The notes: generated from the letters alone by a model not told the origin. A stretch of 64,000 nucleotides of DNA from Planctomycetota bacterium (GCA_014381825.1 JACNKX010000191.1:41126-105125), one strand, 5' to 3'. Shown: positions 36,703 to 46,370, counted from the first letter of the stretch. Numbers and translations are program-made.

Positions 36703-37224
36703 ATGAAACGCTCGCATCTGCTTTTGAACGCAATGTTTGCCTCGCTCCTTTGCGCGGTTGCCAACTCGCAAGACGCGAATCAACCAACCGATACGAAGTC
36801 CAACGAGGCGACCACCGAGCAAGAAGCGTTGTTCAAACGATTCGAAGAGTCGCTATCGGGTGTAAAACTCGTCGGGCGGTTCACGATCTTAGGGAAAGAC
36901 GATGGACCGTTGCCAAAAGAAGGATACACGATCAATAGTGTCACAAAGTTGCCGGACGGCGATTATTGGCTCTTCAAAGCGCGGATCCAGTACGGCCAGA
37001 ACGATGTCACCGTACCATTGCCTTTGGAAGTCAAATGGGCGGGCGACACTCCGATCGTGACGCTGACCGATTTTACGATCCCCGGAATGGGTACGTTCAG
37101 CGCAAGGGTCGTGTTCTATAACAACAAGTACGCCGGAACTTGGACGCATGGCAAGGTAGGCGGCCATTTGTTCGGCACCATCGAGAAAACCAAGTCGGAT
37201 CAACCTGACGATCCGAAGCCGTAG
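36703..37224 (+). CDS. Small secreted protein of unknown function
   Basis: This is a 173-aa protein. ATG 36703 is used; GAGGA lies 9 nt upstream. A signal peptide (LLLNAMFASLLCAV, cleavage near ANSQ) is followed by a Thr/Asn/Glu-rich linker and a beta-rich domain (KLVGRFTILGKDDGPLP, WLFKARIQYGQNDVTVPLP, GTFSARVVFYNNKYAGTW). No family was recognised, though related short secreted proteins are frequent in Pirellulales. The following ABC transporter gene begins 118 nt downstream. Confidence 0.8.
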   Translation: MKRSHLLLNAMFASLLCAVANSQDANQPTDTKSNEATTEQEALFKRFEESLSGVKLVGRFTILGKDDGPLPKEGYTINSVTKLPDGDYWLFKARIQYGQNDVTVPLPLEVKWAGDTPIVTLTDFTIPGMGTFSARVVFYNNKYAGTWTHGKVGGHLFGTIEKTKSDQPDDPKP

Positions 37225-37342
37225 TTCTTCTTGAGATGAACTCTACTAAAGGGCCGTTCGTATAGGTGGTTCGCGCGCCCGTACCGCGGGTCTACGATGA
37301 GTTTCCAGTCTGCTGCTCCTTGCTCCTCCGGCAACCGTTTTT

Positions 37343-38095
37343 ATGATCGTCGTTCACGAGTTGCTGAAACGGTTTCGAGCAGCTGACGAAAAGATCGTCG
37401 CGGTTAACAACCTTTCGTTCTCAGTGGCCGCGGGTGAAGTCTACGGTCTGCTCGGTCCCAACGGGGCGGGCAAAACAACGACCATTCGGATGATCGTTGG
37501 ATTGTTGAAAGCCGATAGTGGGTATGCGGAAGTAGACGGGTATCGCAGTTCGACGGAACCGGATGCCGTGAAGTCGCGGCTTGGACTTGTATCGGCCAAC
37601 GACGGCGTCTATCCGTGGCTCAGCGTCCGAGAGATGTTGCTATTCTTTGGGGATCTATATGGCGTGCCGCACGAAGTTGCAGTAGTTCGCTTGGAGCACC
37701 TTGCCGATACGTTCGGACTCCAAAAGATCCTTGAACGTCGCTGTGCCAATCTTAGCACTGGCCAAAAGCAACGGGTGATCCTCGCTCGCGGATTGATTCA
37801 CGACCCGCCAGTCATGTTGCTCGACGAACCGACTCGCGGGCTCGACGTGATCGGCAGCAAGGTCGTCTTCGATTACATCGCGCTTCTTCGCGACCAGAAC
37901 AAGGCGGTGATCGTCTGCACGCACCGTCTGGACGAAGCCCAACGCCTGTGCGATCGCTTCGGTCTGCTCCACGCGGGCCAGTTGTGGCGAGAAGGAACCA
38001 TTGGCGAGTTACAAGCAGCCACTGGATGCGACACGCTCGTCGACATGTTTTTGGGGTTCCTGGACGAACAAGGATTCTCCGCGAACTCCAGCTAA
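37343..38095 (+). CDS. ABC transporter ATP-binding protein (NatA-like)
   Basis: This is a 250-aa protein. Walker A is [10 protein letters not shown], the signature is [10 protein letters not shown], and Walker B is [12 protein letters not shown]. The N-terminal half resembles NatA of Na+-exporting ABC transporters. It pairs with the permease/protease fusion 79 nt downstream. The substrate is not certain. Confidence 0.93.
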   Translation: MIVVHELLKRFRAADEKIVAVNNLSFSVAAGEVYGLLGPNGAGKTTTIRMIVGLLKADSGYAEVDGYRSSTEPDAVKSRLGLVSANDGVYPWLSVREMLLFFGDLYGVPHEVAVVRLEHLADTFGLQKILERRCANLSTGQKQRVILARGLIHDPPVMLLDEPTRGLDVIGSKVVFDYIALLRDQNKAVIVCTHRLDEAQRLCDRFGLLHAGQLWREGTIGELQAATGCDTLVDMFLGFLDEQGFSANSS

Positions 38096-38174
38096 CGCGA
38101 ACATCGCGCGGTATGCTATTCAGCTTCCCTCGCGACTATGACGAGATAGAAGCCCACTCCACGAAGATCCACGC

Positions 38175-40355
38175 ATGACACTCGACCACGATCAGCAACT
38201 CAGCAGGCCGCAGTTCCGGCGTTCGTCGGCAACGTGGCGGCTCGCGCGACTCTGCGTCAAAGAGCTGCGCGAGATACTTCGCGATCGCAGGACGATTGTG
38301 ACGTTGGTCTTCATGCCGCTGTTGGTTTATCCGCTGTTGAGTATTGCCTTTCATAAATTCGCACTTTCCTCTTTGAGTTCGATGTCGCAGGTCGAGTGTG
38401 TATTGGGCGTCGAGTCGGAGCAAGCCGGCTCGAGACTAGGGAAGTTTCTTCAGGTCGGCGACGCGTATCTTCGCGCATCCGCATCAACCAGGAGTGATGC
38501 TAACGAGTCGCCGACAGCGGCTCAGCTAAAGCTCGATGCCGAACCAAAGATCCGGTGGATGTACGGCGACGATTTGAGGCGCGGTGTCGCCACAGGTGAA
38601 CTCGACGTCGGTGTCGTGGTACTCGAAGGTGACGATTTGGAACAATCGGCGGGATTTCGACGGCAGTTCAAGTGCCAACTGATTTATCGCGAGGAATCCG
38701 CGCTGAGCAAGGTAGCGGCAGACTACATTTCCAAGAGGCTGGAGGCGATCAACGCAGCTTACACTAGGGACATTCTTCACGCGCGTTTGCCGACGGAGAT
38801 CGAACTCGAGTCGGTCTCCGGCTCTGGCGGCGCGGCCGCCTTCTCGTTGACCACGCTCGTTCCTTTGATTCTGATCCTGATGACGATCACGGGAGCTGTT
38901 TATCCGGCGATCGATCTAACAGCGGGCGAACGCGAACGCGGTACGCTTGAAACGTTGATGGCTGCGCCAGTGCCACGTCTCGGATTACTCATCGCCAAAT
39001 ACGTCGCGGTATTGACGGTGGCTCTGTTTACCGCCACCGCGAATCTTGTTGCGATGACAGCCACACTAGTCGCGACCGGTTTGGGCGGGGCAGTCTTTGG
39101 CACGGGCGGACTTACGATCAACTTGGTAGCTCAAGTATTCGGGCTTTTGATTCTGTTTGCCACGTTTTTCTCTGCGATATTGCTGGCCGTGACGAGTTTC
39201 GCACGCAGCTTCAAAGAAGCGCAAGCATACCTCGTCCCATTGATGCTGTTGTCGCTGGCCCCAGGGATGATGAGCTTAATGCCAGAACTAGAGTTCAACG
39301 GGTTGCTGGCCGTGACGCCTTTGGTCAATATCGTACTGTTGGCTCGAGATATTTTCGAAGGCGATGTCCAACCGACGCTCGCGACCGCGGCAGTCTTGTC
39401 CACCGCGCTCTATGCGTTCGCCGCGATCGGCTTGGCGGCGAGGATCTTTGGCACTGACGCGATTCTTTACGGCAGCCAAGCGACTTGGGCCGATCTCATG
39501 CGTCGTTCAGAAGAACGACGTGACGCAGCGACGATTCCTGGAGCCATGTTTTGCTTGGCAGCATTGTTTCCTATCTACTTTCTACTGGGCAACCTGCTAC
39601 ACCGATTGCCCGGTGCGAGCATCGGCGTACGTCTCGCAGCTTCGGCCGTTGTAACGGCGTTATTATTCGTTGGCGTTCCACTGGTCGCCGCTGCCGTTCA
39701 GCGAGTCCGATTTGTCAGCGGGTTTCAGCTGCGACTCGCCGGGGTCGTCGCGTTTCTCGGGGCCGCATTGTTGGGCGTCTCCGCGTGGCCGTTCGCTCAT
39801 GAGGTGTTTTTGCTCAACGAGTTCATTGGCCTCGGCGGCGTCGATCCGGCCAAAATTGAATCAGTCAAGTCGTTGCTCGACGCTTGGCGAGATCTCTCGC
39901 CGATCGTGATACTTTTCACGCTTGCGATCACACCTGCGGTGTGCGAAGAGTTTTACTTCCGAGGCTATTTAATGGGAGCGCTGCGAAAGTCGTCTCGCCC
40001 ATCCACAGCGATCATTGTCTCCGCATTGTTGTTTGGTGCGTTCCATGTCATCGCGACCAGCGCGCTGTCAACCGAACGGTTCCTCCCCAGCACTTTCATG
40101 GGACTGATTCTCGGTTGGCTCTGCTATCGAACACAAAGTGTCCTGCCCGGCATGTTGCTGCATGCAACGCATAATGGCCTGCTGCTAATGGTCGCGTACT
40201 ATCAAACGGAACTTCAGGCCCAGGGCTGGGGAGTCGAAGAGCAGTCACACTTGCCGACAACGTGGCTGGCTTGTGCTGCCGGCGGCGTCGTAATTGGCCT
40301 AGTCTCGGTCCTCCTGTCCACAAGACGAAAAACTCTAGCGCAGCGTCACAGTTAA
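38175..40355 (+). CDS. ABC-2 permease (NatB-like) fused to a CPBP intramembrane protease
   Basis: This is a 726-aa protein. Residues of about 20-410 form an ABC-2 permease: a first helix, a large extracytoplasmic loop (about 60-215) and then five helices with DLTAGERERGTLETLMAAP. Residues of about 455-710 form a second membrane domain with the CPBP/Abi protease motifs EEFYFRGYL (about 595), FGAFH and HATHNG. CPBP enzymes cleave prenylated or peptide substrates inside the membrane or act as bacteriocin immunity factors. The fusion would couple export with proteolysis. It forms an operon with the ATPase. Confidence 0.9.
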   Translation: MTLDHDQQLSRPQFRRSSATWRLARLCVKELREILRDRRTIVTLVFMPLLVYPLLSIAFHKFALSSLSSMSQVECVLGVESEQAGSRLGKFLQVGDAYLRASASTRSDANESPTAAQLKLDAEPKIRWMYGDDLRRGVATGELDVGVVVLEGDDLEQSAGFRRQFKCQLIYREESALSKVAADYISKRLEAINAAYTRDILHARLPTEIELESVSGSGGAAAFSLTTLVPLILILMTITGAVYPAIDLTAGERERGTLETLMAAPVPRLGLLIAKYVAVLTVALFTATANLVAMTATLVATGLGGAVFGTGGLTINLVAQVFGLLILFATFFSAILLAVTSFARSFKEAQAYLVPLMLLSLAPGMMSLMPELEFNGLLAVTPLVNIVLLARDIFEGDVQPTLATAAVLSTALYAFAAIGLAARIFGTDAILYGSQATWADLMRRSEERRDAATIPGAMFCLAALFPIYFLLGNLLHRLPGASIGVRLAASAVVTALLFVGVPLVAAAVQRVRFVSGFQLRLAGVVAFLGAALLGVSAWPFAHEVFLLNEFIGLGGVDPAKIESVKSLLDAWRDLSPIVILFTLAITPAVCEEFYFRGYLMGALRKSSRPSTAIIVSALLFGAFHVIATSALSTERFLPSTFMGLILGWLCYRTQSVLPGMLLHATHNGLLLMVAYYQTELQAQGWGVEEQSHLPTTWLACAAGGVVIGLVSVLLSTRRKTLAQRHS

Positions 40356-40373
40356 AAGCGGGGGTTGCACCAT

Positions 40374-40429
40374 TTGTTGGAGTACCGCCTTTAGGCTGAA
40401 AAAGCACGCTAAAGCGTGGACTCCAACAA
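40374..40429. repeat. Palindromic intergenic repeat
   Basis: The outer arms TTGTTGGAGT and ACTCCAACAA enclose CCGCCTTTAGGCTG and a CACGCT/AGCGTG hairpin. This layout matches a class of palindromic intergenic elements I associate with planctomycete genomes. It lies 18 nt after the permease stop. Confidence 0.7.
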
Positions 40430-40515
40430 GGACCACAACCCTCAAACTAGGCGTTGACAAAGCACTAGCGAATTCCCGCTGGCTCCATGCTCTACGCACT
40501 CAGCTCTTGACTTAC

Positions 40516-40538
40516 ATACATAGCTCGTCTATACATAG
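40516..40538 (+). promoter_or_regulatory. Direct repeats ahead of the PadR gene, possible operator
   Basis: ATACATAG occurs at 40516-40523 and 40531-40538, a 15-bp period, 26-48 nt upstream of the PadR start. PadR proteins commonly bind ATGT/ACAT-rich sites and repress their own promoter, so self-regulation is plausible. This is inferred. Confidence 0.45.
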
Positions 40539-40564
40539 AAGATCTACTCACACGAGCCAGTGTT

Positions 40565-40921
40565 ATGTCTGACGGTTTCCAACGCGATTTACTTCGAGGT
40601 AGTTTGGATCTGATGGTGTTGTCGGTCTTGGCCGACGAACCACAGTACGGCTATTCAATTCAGAAGCAGATTCGCGACGTGAGTCAGGGGAGAGTGGATC
40701 TGAAGGCAGGCACGTTGTACCCGCTGTTACATCGGTTGGAAGCTGACAAGCTGATCCGAAGCAAGTGGGACGATTCAACGGGTCGGCGTCGCAAGTGGTA
40801 CGAGTTGACGAAGGCTGGTCAAAAGCGCTTGCACGCACAAGCGCAAGAGTGGCACAGCTATGTCGAATGCATCGGACAATTGTTGACGCTAGTTCTGCCA
40901 ACGCTGCCCAAACCGGCATAA
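40565..40921 (+). CDS. PadR-family transcriptional regulator
   Basis: This is a 118-aa protein with a winged-helix domain: LLRGSLDLMVLSVLADEP, GYSIQKQIRDVSQG, LKAGTLYPLLHRLEADKLI and GRRRKWYELTKAGQKRL are the typical PadR stretches. It starts the small operon with the HAAS/STN protein, only 5 nt apart. PadR-HAAS pairs are frequent and the HAAS protein is thought to be the membrane target or partner. Confidence 0.93.
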   Translation: MSDGFQRDLLRGSLDLMVLSVLADEPQYGYSIQKQIRDVSQGRVDLKAGTLYPLLHRLEADKLIRSKWDDSTGRRRKWYELTKAGQKRLHAQAQEWHSYVECIGQLLTLVLPTLPKPA

Positions 40922-40926
40922 TTATC

Positions 40927-42192
40927 ATGTCGAAGAGCGAATTCGATCAATATCTTGCGTTGCTGAGCGGGCTGCTCCGATTGAGCCCAACGCAACGTGA
41001 AGCCATTGCGAGTGAATTGCGCGATCATTTGGAGGAGCGACTCGAGGAGTTGCTCGCTCAAGGTGTCTCGCGTCAGAAGGCGATTGAGACAGCACTCGAA
41101 GAATTTGGCGATGCGAATGGTTTGGCTGGCGAATTTGTTCAGATCTTTCAACGACAGAGAAGGAGATGGATGATGCGTATGACATTCGGTACGGCTGCTG
41201 CGATCTCAGCGATCGTTTTGATGACAAGTGCTTTCTGGCCAGAAGGTCGCCCAGGACTATCGCCACCAAAGCTTGTTGCTCAAAGCGAAGCGAACCAAGC
41301 AACGACGCGAGTTCCACTGTTCTCGCCAAGGCTTGGCGACGCTGACTTACAAGCTGAAGCGAATCTCCGGAAGCGGATCGACGTCGATTGTATTGACACA
41401 CCGTTTGCGGACGCCCTCGACGAGCTAGAACACCAATCGGAGTTACAGTTCTACGTGAAGGTCCGGTATCTTGAAGACATTGGAATTTCGACGAATGAAC
41501 CTGTCACTCTATCGCTGACAGATGTATCGGTCGACATGGCGCTTCAATTGATGTTAGAGAATCTCGATTTGACTTATGTTATACGCGACGGCATTGTTCT
41601 CGTTACGACAGCGGAAGATTTCGAGAGTATTGCCGAGGTGCGAGTTTACAACTGTCGCGATCTGCTCGAGGCATACGTCGGGTATGACGTCGACGAGAGT
41701 GAGTCTGATAGCGATCCTTCGCTTGATCACGGCACCGATGCCTCTCCGGCGGAAAAGAAGAACAATCGCAACGGTAAGAAAAAGAAGTCTGAGGACAAGA
41801 GTTCACGGGTTGAACCGCATCGCCACCAATCGTCACCGAAGGAAGTCTTCGTCCAATTTGGTGGTGGAGGCGGAGGTTTTGTCGGTGGCGGAGGTGGAGG
41901 TGGAGGAATCGGGGTTGCGCAAGGCCCAATGACGGAAGAAGAGCAACTAATGAACATCATCTCGATAGCCGTCATGCCAGAGAGCTGGGAAGAGATGGGT
42001 GGCCCTGGGACAATTGGCGAGTTTGATGGCATGATTGTGATCCGCCAAAACCCACGTGCCCATCGTCAAGTTGAACAAGTACTGCACATGCTGCGAGACG
42101 CTTCGGGTCAACAAAACTGGCAGAACGCGGAGAGTCGTCGAGGGTTCATGGGACAAGGCGGCTTAGGAAGCGGCGGCGGTGGGTTCTTTTAG
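40927..42192 (+). CDS. Membrane protein with HAAS-type N-terminus and secretin-type STN domain
   Basis: This is a 421-aa protein. ATG 40927 lies 5 nt after the PadR stop; the longer ORF start at 40765 overlaps PadR. Residues 1-75 match the HAAS/permease-prefix helical domain found after PadR genes (LRLSPTQREAIASELRDHLEERLEELL). One membrane helix follows (about 80-102). Residues of about 150-235 resemble an STN domain (LSLTDVSVDMALQLMLENLDLTYV). A Gly-rich stretch near 310-335 precedes a second small domain (IISIAVMPESWEE, MIVIRQNPRAHRQVEQVL), and a Gly-rich tail ends the protein. It is probably anchored and may sense envelope state; this is inferred. Confidence 0.82.
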   Translation: MSKSEFDQYLALLSGLLRLSPTQREAIASELRDHLEERLEELLAQGVSRQKAIETALEEFGDANGLAGEFVQIFQRQRRRWMMRMTFGTAAAISAIVLMTSAFWPEGRPGLSPPKLVAQSEANQATTRVPLFSPRLGDADLQAEANLRKRIDVDCIDTPFADALDELEHQSELQFYVKVRYLEDIGISTNEPVTLSLTDVSVDMALQLMLENLDLTYVIRDGIVLVTTAEDFESIAEVRVYNCRDLLEAYVGYDVDESESDSDPSLDHGTDASPAEKKNNRNGKKKKSEDKSSRVEPHRHQSSPKEVFVQFGGGGGGFVGGGGGGGGIGVAQGPMTEEEQLMNIISIAVMPESWEEMGGPGTIGEFDGMIVIRQNPRAHRQVEQVLHMLRDASGQQNWQNAESRRGFMGQGGLGSGGGGFF

Positions 42193-42332
42193 TCCTCGCT
42201 GCTCTATCTATGTGAACGTCATTACGGAAGGTCGCTTCGGCGGCCTTTTCTTATTGGCACCGACGTTGACGGCTGTTGAGGTGCCCGCTACGACTACAGC
42301 GATAAACAATGTTAGCGCAAGGAGCACGAAGC

Positions 42333-43733
42333 GTGAAGCTGCATTTTCTTGGGGCAAATCGACAAGTCACCGGGTCGCGATACTGTCTGGAAACTGCCGA
42401 CTCGAAGATCATGATCGATTGCGGAATGTTTCAAGAACGCGCGTTCCTGTCGCGAAACTGGGAACCGAATTCAATCGCGCCCAATGAATGCGATGCAATG
42501 CTGCTCACGCACGCGCACCTCGACCACTGTGGACTGATTCCAAAGCTCGTCGCCAACGGCTTCAACGCTCCGATCTTTTGTACCCGCCCGACGGTTGATT
42601 TGGCGGAAGTGATTATGCGCGATTCAGCCAAAATCCAGGAAGAAGATGCGAAGTACAAACGCAGGCGGCACGAGCGGGAAGGACGCAAGGGAAGATATCC
42701 GGAGAAGGCCTTGTACAACGAAGACGACGTTCTTCAAACCTTACCGATGCTATCCGGCGTGCCGTACGAGACGTTGTGGCGTGTTACCGACTCGGTCTCG
42801 GTTGTGTTTCACGACGCAGGTCACATCCTTGGCTCGGCGATGCTGGAAGTTGTCGTCACTGAGAACGGAAAAACACGACGTGTGATCTTCTCGGGGGACA
42901 TCGGGCAATGGAACAAACCCCTCATTCGCGACCCGATTCTATTCGACTCGGCGGATCACGTTGTCATGGAGTCGACTTACGGTGATCGCGATCACGAGGA
43001 TCGAGGTGATATCGAAACACAGCTGTGCGATGCCATTAACAACACGATTGCCCGTGGCGGCAATGTTGTGATCCCAACGTTTGCGGTCGAGCGGGCTCAG
43101 GAATTGATGTACTACATCAGCCGTCTCGTTCACGATGATCGAATTCCTGACCTGAAGGTCTTCCTTGACAGCCCTATGGCCGTTGATGTTACGGACATTT
43201 TTCGACAGTATCGCGAATGCTTTGATCAAGAAGCTTGGGAGTTGATCGGCTCGAATCGGTCTCCACTGCAATTCCCAGGGCTACACATGGCGAGAACGTC
43301 GTCGCAGTCGAAAGAAATCAACAACGAACGCAAACCTTGCATCATCATGGCAACCTCCGGGATGTGTACAGGTGGTCGCGTTAAGCATCATCTCCGCCGC
43401 AACATCTCCCGACCCGAGTCCACCATTTTGTTTGTCGGATACCAAGCCTTCGGAACGCTGGGGCGATTGATCAGCGATGGCAAACCCGCAGTCCGCATCC
43501 ACGGTCGCACTTACGAGTTGAAAGCTCAGGTAGCGCGAATCTATGGATTCTCAGGGCATGCCGATCGCAAGGCACTGATGCACTGGATCGGAAATCTCAA
43601 ACAACCGCCCGAGAACATCTTCTTGACACACGGCGAAGAAAACGCCGCGATGAGTCTTGCAGAGAACATTCGGAGCGAGAAGGGATGGCCCGTTTCTGTA
43701 CCTGAGTTTCAGGAAGTCGTCAATCTTGGCTAA
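42333..43733 (+). CDS. Beta-CASP metallo-beta-lactamase nuclease
   Basis: This is a 466-aa protein. GTG 42333 is chosen because AAGGAG lies 8 nt upstream; ATG 42309 has none. The MBL motif LTHAHLDHCGLIP gives the metal ligands, and further ligands are in HDAGHILGSAML and GDIGQWNK. The beta-CASP insert contains STYGDRDHED and ends with VGYQAFGTLGRLI, and the C-terminal motif is GFSGHADR. This matches the RNA-specific, YSH1/RNase J-like branch. A DNA or other nucleic-acid substrate is possible. Confidence 0.92.
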   Translation: MKLHFLGANRQVTGSRYCLETADSKIMIDCGMFQERAFLSRNWEPNSIAPNECDAMLLTHAHLDHCGLIPKLVANGFNAPIFCTRPTVDLAEVIMRDSAKIQEEDAKYKRRRHEREGRKGRYPEKALYNEDDVLQTLPMLSGVPYETLWRVTDSVSVVFHDAGHILGSAMLEVVVTENGKTRRVIFSGDIGQWNKPLIRDPILFDSADHVVMESTYGDRDHEDRGDIETQLCDAINNTIARGGNVVIPTFAVERAQELMYYISRLVHDDRIPDLKVFLDSPMAVDVTDIFRQYRECFDQEAWELIGSNRSPLQFPGLHMARTSSQSKEINNERKPCIIMATSGMCTGGRVKHHLRRNISRPESTILFVGYQAFGTLGRLISDGKPAVRIHGRTYELKAQVARIYGFSGHADRKALMHWIGNLKQPPENIFLTHGEENAAMSLAENIRSEKGWPVSVPEFQEVVNLG

Positions 43734-43745
43734 GAGAGGCGCCGC

Positions 43746-44372
43746 GTGACTACATTCGAACACGCCATGCTGGGTATCAATGGAACGCTGGCGGCAGGTT
43801 TGCACCGCCGATACCAGTGGCGAGTCGTCGCGTTAGCCGGTCTTGCGGCTGTTGCTCCTGATTGGGATGGGCTAACGATTATCGGAGGCATGGAGTTATT
43901 CGATCATGCGCACCGTGCGTGGGGACACAGTTTCTTTTCCTGCGTGATCCTCGCATGCTGCATCGCAGCGTTAGACTATCGATTCGACCTCGTTGGTTAT
44001 GGCGAGCGAATGCTCTGCTGGGTCCTGCGAACACCTTCAACAGCATCCGTGACACGACAAGAGGGAAGCCACCAGCGTCTGGTCGCATGGATGTTGGTTG
44101 CGATCCTTGCAACCATGAGCCACCTCGCCGCCGATCTGGTTTACTCGGGGACGGCGGAACTCTCCGATTGGCATCTGCAACTTCTATGGCCCTTCTCCAC
44201 ACAAGGATTTGTGTTTCCGATGGTTCACTGGGGCGACGCGGGCGTGACGATCATCTTCGTAGTCAGCATGTTCGCGATGGTACGCCGGCGCGATCGGATT
44301 CAGCCAATTGCTCTCATCACGCTAACGCTCGTTCTGGTGTACATTGTAGTTCGTGGGACGTTACTCTCGTGA
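43746..44372 (+). CDS. YdjM/DUF457-type membrane-bound metal-dependent hydrolase
   Basis: This is a 208-aa protein starting at GTG 43746, 12 nt after the beta-CASP stop. Hydrophobic helices alternate with His-rich motifs: FEHAMLGINGTLAAGLHRR, APDWDGL, HRAWGHSFF and SHLAADL. These match the YdjM family, predicted zinc hydrolases of lipids or related substrates; biochemical function is poorly known. The close spacing suggests co-transcription with the nuclease. Confidence 0.83.
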   Translation: MTTFEHAMLGINGTLAAGLHRRYQWRVVALAGLAAVAPDWDGLTIIGGMELFDHAHRAWGHSFFSCVILACCIAALDYRFDLVGYGERMLCWVLRTPSTASVTRQEGSHQRLVAWMLVAILATMSHLAADLVYSGTAELSDWHLQLLWPFSTQGFVFPMVHWGDAGVTIIFVVSMFAMVRRRDRIQPIALITLTLVLVYIVVRGTLLS

Positions 44373-44399
44373 ACTCGGCTTCACTGCATAGATGCATCC

Positions 44400-44729
44400 A
44401 TGAAACTGCTGGCCATCTTGCGTCTTCGTTGCCCCCGATGCTTGAACGGACCTGTGTTTCGATCCTTCTGGGGTCTTCACAAGGAATGCCCTGAATGTGG
44501 TCTTGGCTTCGAACGAGAGCCAGGGTTCTTTACGGGAGCCATGTATTTCAGCTATGGCATCGGCATCCTGATCGCGGGTCCTGTATCGATCTATTTGTTT
44601 CTTCAGGGATTTAGCGAGCCCATGATCTTTGCCATCGCGATCGCACAGCTGGCGATTGTCTCGCCACTGCTGTTTCGTTACTCGCGCGTCGCGTGGATGC
44701 ACTTTGATCAGCGAATGGATCCGAGGTAG
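44400..44729 (+). CDS. DUF983 family zinc-binding membrane protein
   Basis: This is a 109-aa protein. The N-terminus has two CxxC knuckles (RCPRCLNG and CPECGLGFE) followed by FFTGAMYFSYGIGILIAG and a second helix. This is the standard DUF983 arrangement. The function is unknown. It lies 27 nt downstream of the YdjM-type gene. Confidence 0.9.
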   Translation: MKLLAILRLRCPRCLNGPVFRSFWGLHKECPECGLGFEREPGFFTGAMYFSYGIGILIAGPVSIYLFLQGFSEPMIFAIAIAQLAIVSPLLFRYSRVAWMHFDQRMDPR

Positions 44730-44734
44730 CTACT

Positions 44735-46315
44735 TCAGCGCGACAACGGCAACTCGATCGTCGCGCCACTCGCAGCGGATCGATATGCAGCGAACAAGAT
44801 CTCGCTCGCAGCAGCTGCGACATCCACCGAGACATCACTCCTCCGGCCTTGCTCAATGCAGTCCAGAAAATGCTTGGCATCGGTCGCCCATGAAGAAGTC
44901 GCCGGCAACACCCAATCGTTTTTCGGGTCGGCTCTATACGGACTGTCTGGCAAAGGGGCCCACATGCCCATCGGATCGTCTGGGTCGCGTTGTGGTGCTG
45001 TCCATGGCTCGCCATCGGCCCAGACTTCGACTCGTGGTCGATGAGCATCGACTGTCATGGAGGCTTTCGTTCCGATCAGACAGACTCGGTGCAAACCGAA
45101 ACCGGGATGCGATCGCCATCCTGCTCGGCCTGCGGAAATCGTAGCCGTAACACCACCATCAAACTCCAGCATCATTTGGCCGAAGTCTTCCATATCGTTT
45201 GATTGATGCTCGACGAAGAAAAAGTTACCCGTTGTCGCATGAACACGTTTAACTTCTTGCCGCAACAACCACAGAAGCATCGCGACGGGGTAGACGCCGA
45301 CATTTGTCAGCTCTCGCTTCGCATCGGGCAATTCAAACCGATCCGGCGACTCGTGTTCGATCCGAGGTCGAGACAAGTCGGCCGTGCCACCCTGCCCCTT
45401 CGCAAAACAAACATCACAATGTACGGCGACAAGATCACCAAGCTCGCCAGATTCGACGATCGCTCGAACTCGCTGTGCCGGATCCCAATGAACCTGAGTG
45501 AACATATGGGCGACAACACCGCTCTCTCGAACTGCCGCAAGGATCGCATCGGAATCTTCGACTGAACCGGCCAACGGCTTGTCCAAGTAGAGATGCTTTC
45601 CCGCTTGGGCGGCTTGAACGATAACACGACCGCGCCGAAACGGCTCCGCGCACACGCTGACGATGTCGACATCTTTACGGGCCAGTGCAACACTCAGATT
45701 CGGCAATAGTGGGATCTCCAATCGATCGGCAAGACGCTGATTTAATTGGTGACGCGAATCCGAGATATCATCTTCGTCGGTCACACCGATCAACTTGCAC
45801 CGTCCGCCCGCCATCAATGCCTCGGCATACCCCGGCTGATGCGTGTGGTCTCCCGAGATAAGCAAGACACCGTAGGGCGGGCTCAGCCCACCGTCGCGAT
45901 CGACGGTTGGTTGTAGTTGAGCGTTGGCTTGTTGAGTCGGATGGGACTCTTTGGCGAGTTCGGCCCACCCTACGCTCTGCCCCGCTTCCCACGAGACGAC
46001 GCCTCGAGTTCCGAATACGACGACTTCGACTAACGGCTCATTTTCCAGACACAGTCCTGCCGACACAAGCGCCGATCGCCCCGTCGCCGTGCGGATGAGC
46101 TGACTACTCTGTTGGCTTTGATTCTCGATCTCAAAGACAGATGCGGCTGCATCGTCGAGCCACGTCAATGCTTTGTCGGCAATCAACTTCTTGAGTTCGG
46201 CTATCTCGCTCGGATCATCGGCCAAGTGGGCAATTAAGCGCACCGATACGGGCACACCAATCTGTCCCGTCGCCAAAGCGCGCTCTATAGCTTGAGGAGC
46301 GGCGGTGAATCGCAT
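44735..46315 (-). CDS. Gfo/Idh/MocA oxidoreductase with an extra N-terminal half-domain
   Basis: This is a 526-aa protein if started at 46315; an upstream start at 46414 would overlap the kinase gene by 44 nt. Family members are usually 330-400 aa. The Rossmann domain begins only near residue 150 (VLLISGDHTHQPGYAEALMAGG), with active-site motif LDKPLAGS and a complete C-terminal domain (ELTNVGVYPVAMLLWLL). Residues 1-145 resemble the C-terminal half of another Gfo/Idh protein (IGVPVSVRLIAH, VVVFGTRGVVSWEAG). It may be a remnant of a tandem fusion. It follows the kinase gene on the same strand. Confidence 0.85.
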   Translation of the reverse strand: MRFTAAPQAIERALATGQIGVPVSVRLIAHLADDPSEIAELKKLIADKALTWLDDAAASVFEIENQSQQSSQLIRTATGRSALVSAGLCLENEPLVEVVVFGTRGVVSWEAGQSVGWAELAKESHPTQQANAQLQPTVDRDGGLSPPYGVLLISGDHTHQPGYAEALMAGGRCKLIGVTDEDDISDSRHQLNQRLADRLEIPLLPNLSVALARKDVDIVSVCAEPFRRGRVIVQAAQAGKHLYLDKPLAGSVEDSDAILAAVRESGVVAHMFTQVHWDPAQRVRAIVESGELGDLVAVHCDVCFAKGQGGTADLSRPRIEHESPDRFELPDAKRELTNVGVYPVAMLLWLLRQEVKRVHATTGNFFFVEHQSNDMEDFGQMMLEFDGGVTATISAGRAGWRSHPGFGLHRVCLIGTKASMTVDAHRPRVEVWADGEPWTAPQRDPDDPMGMWAPLPDSPYRADPKNDWVLPATSSWATDAKHFLDCIEQGRRSDVSVDVAAAASEILFAAYRSAASGATIELPLSR

Positions 46316-46370
46316 GTAGGAAACTTCGCAAGAGACCAATCTATTCGCTACGTCGCTCGCAGCAAGGCGA

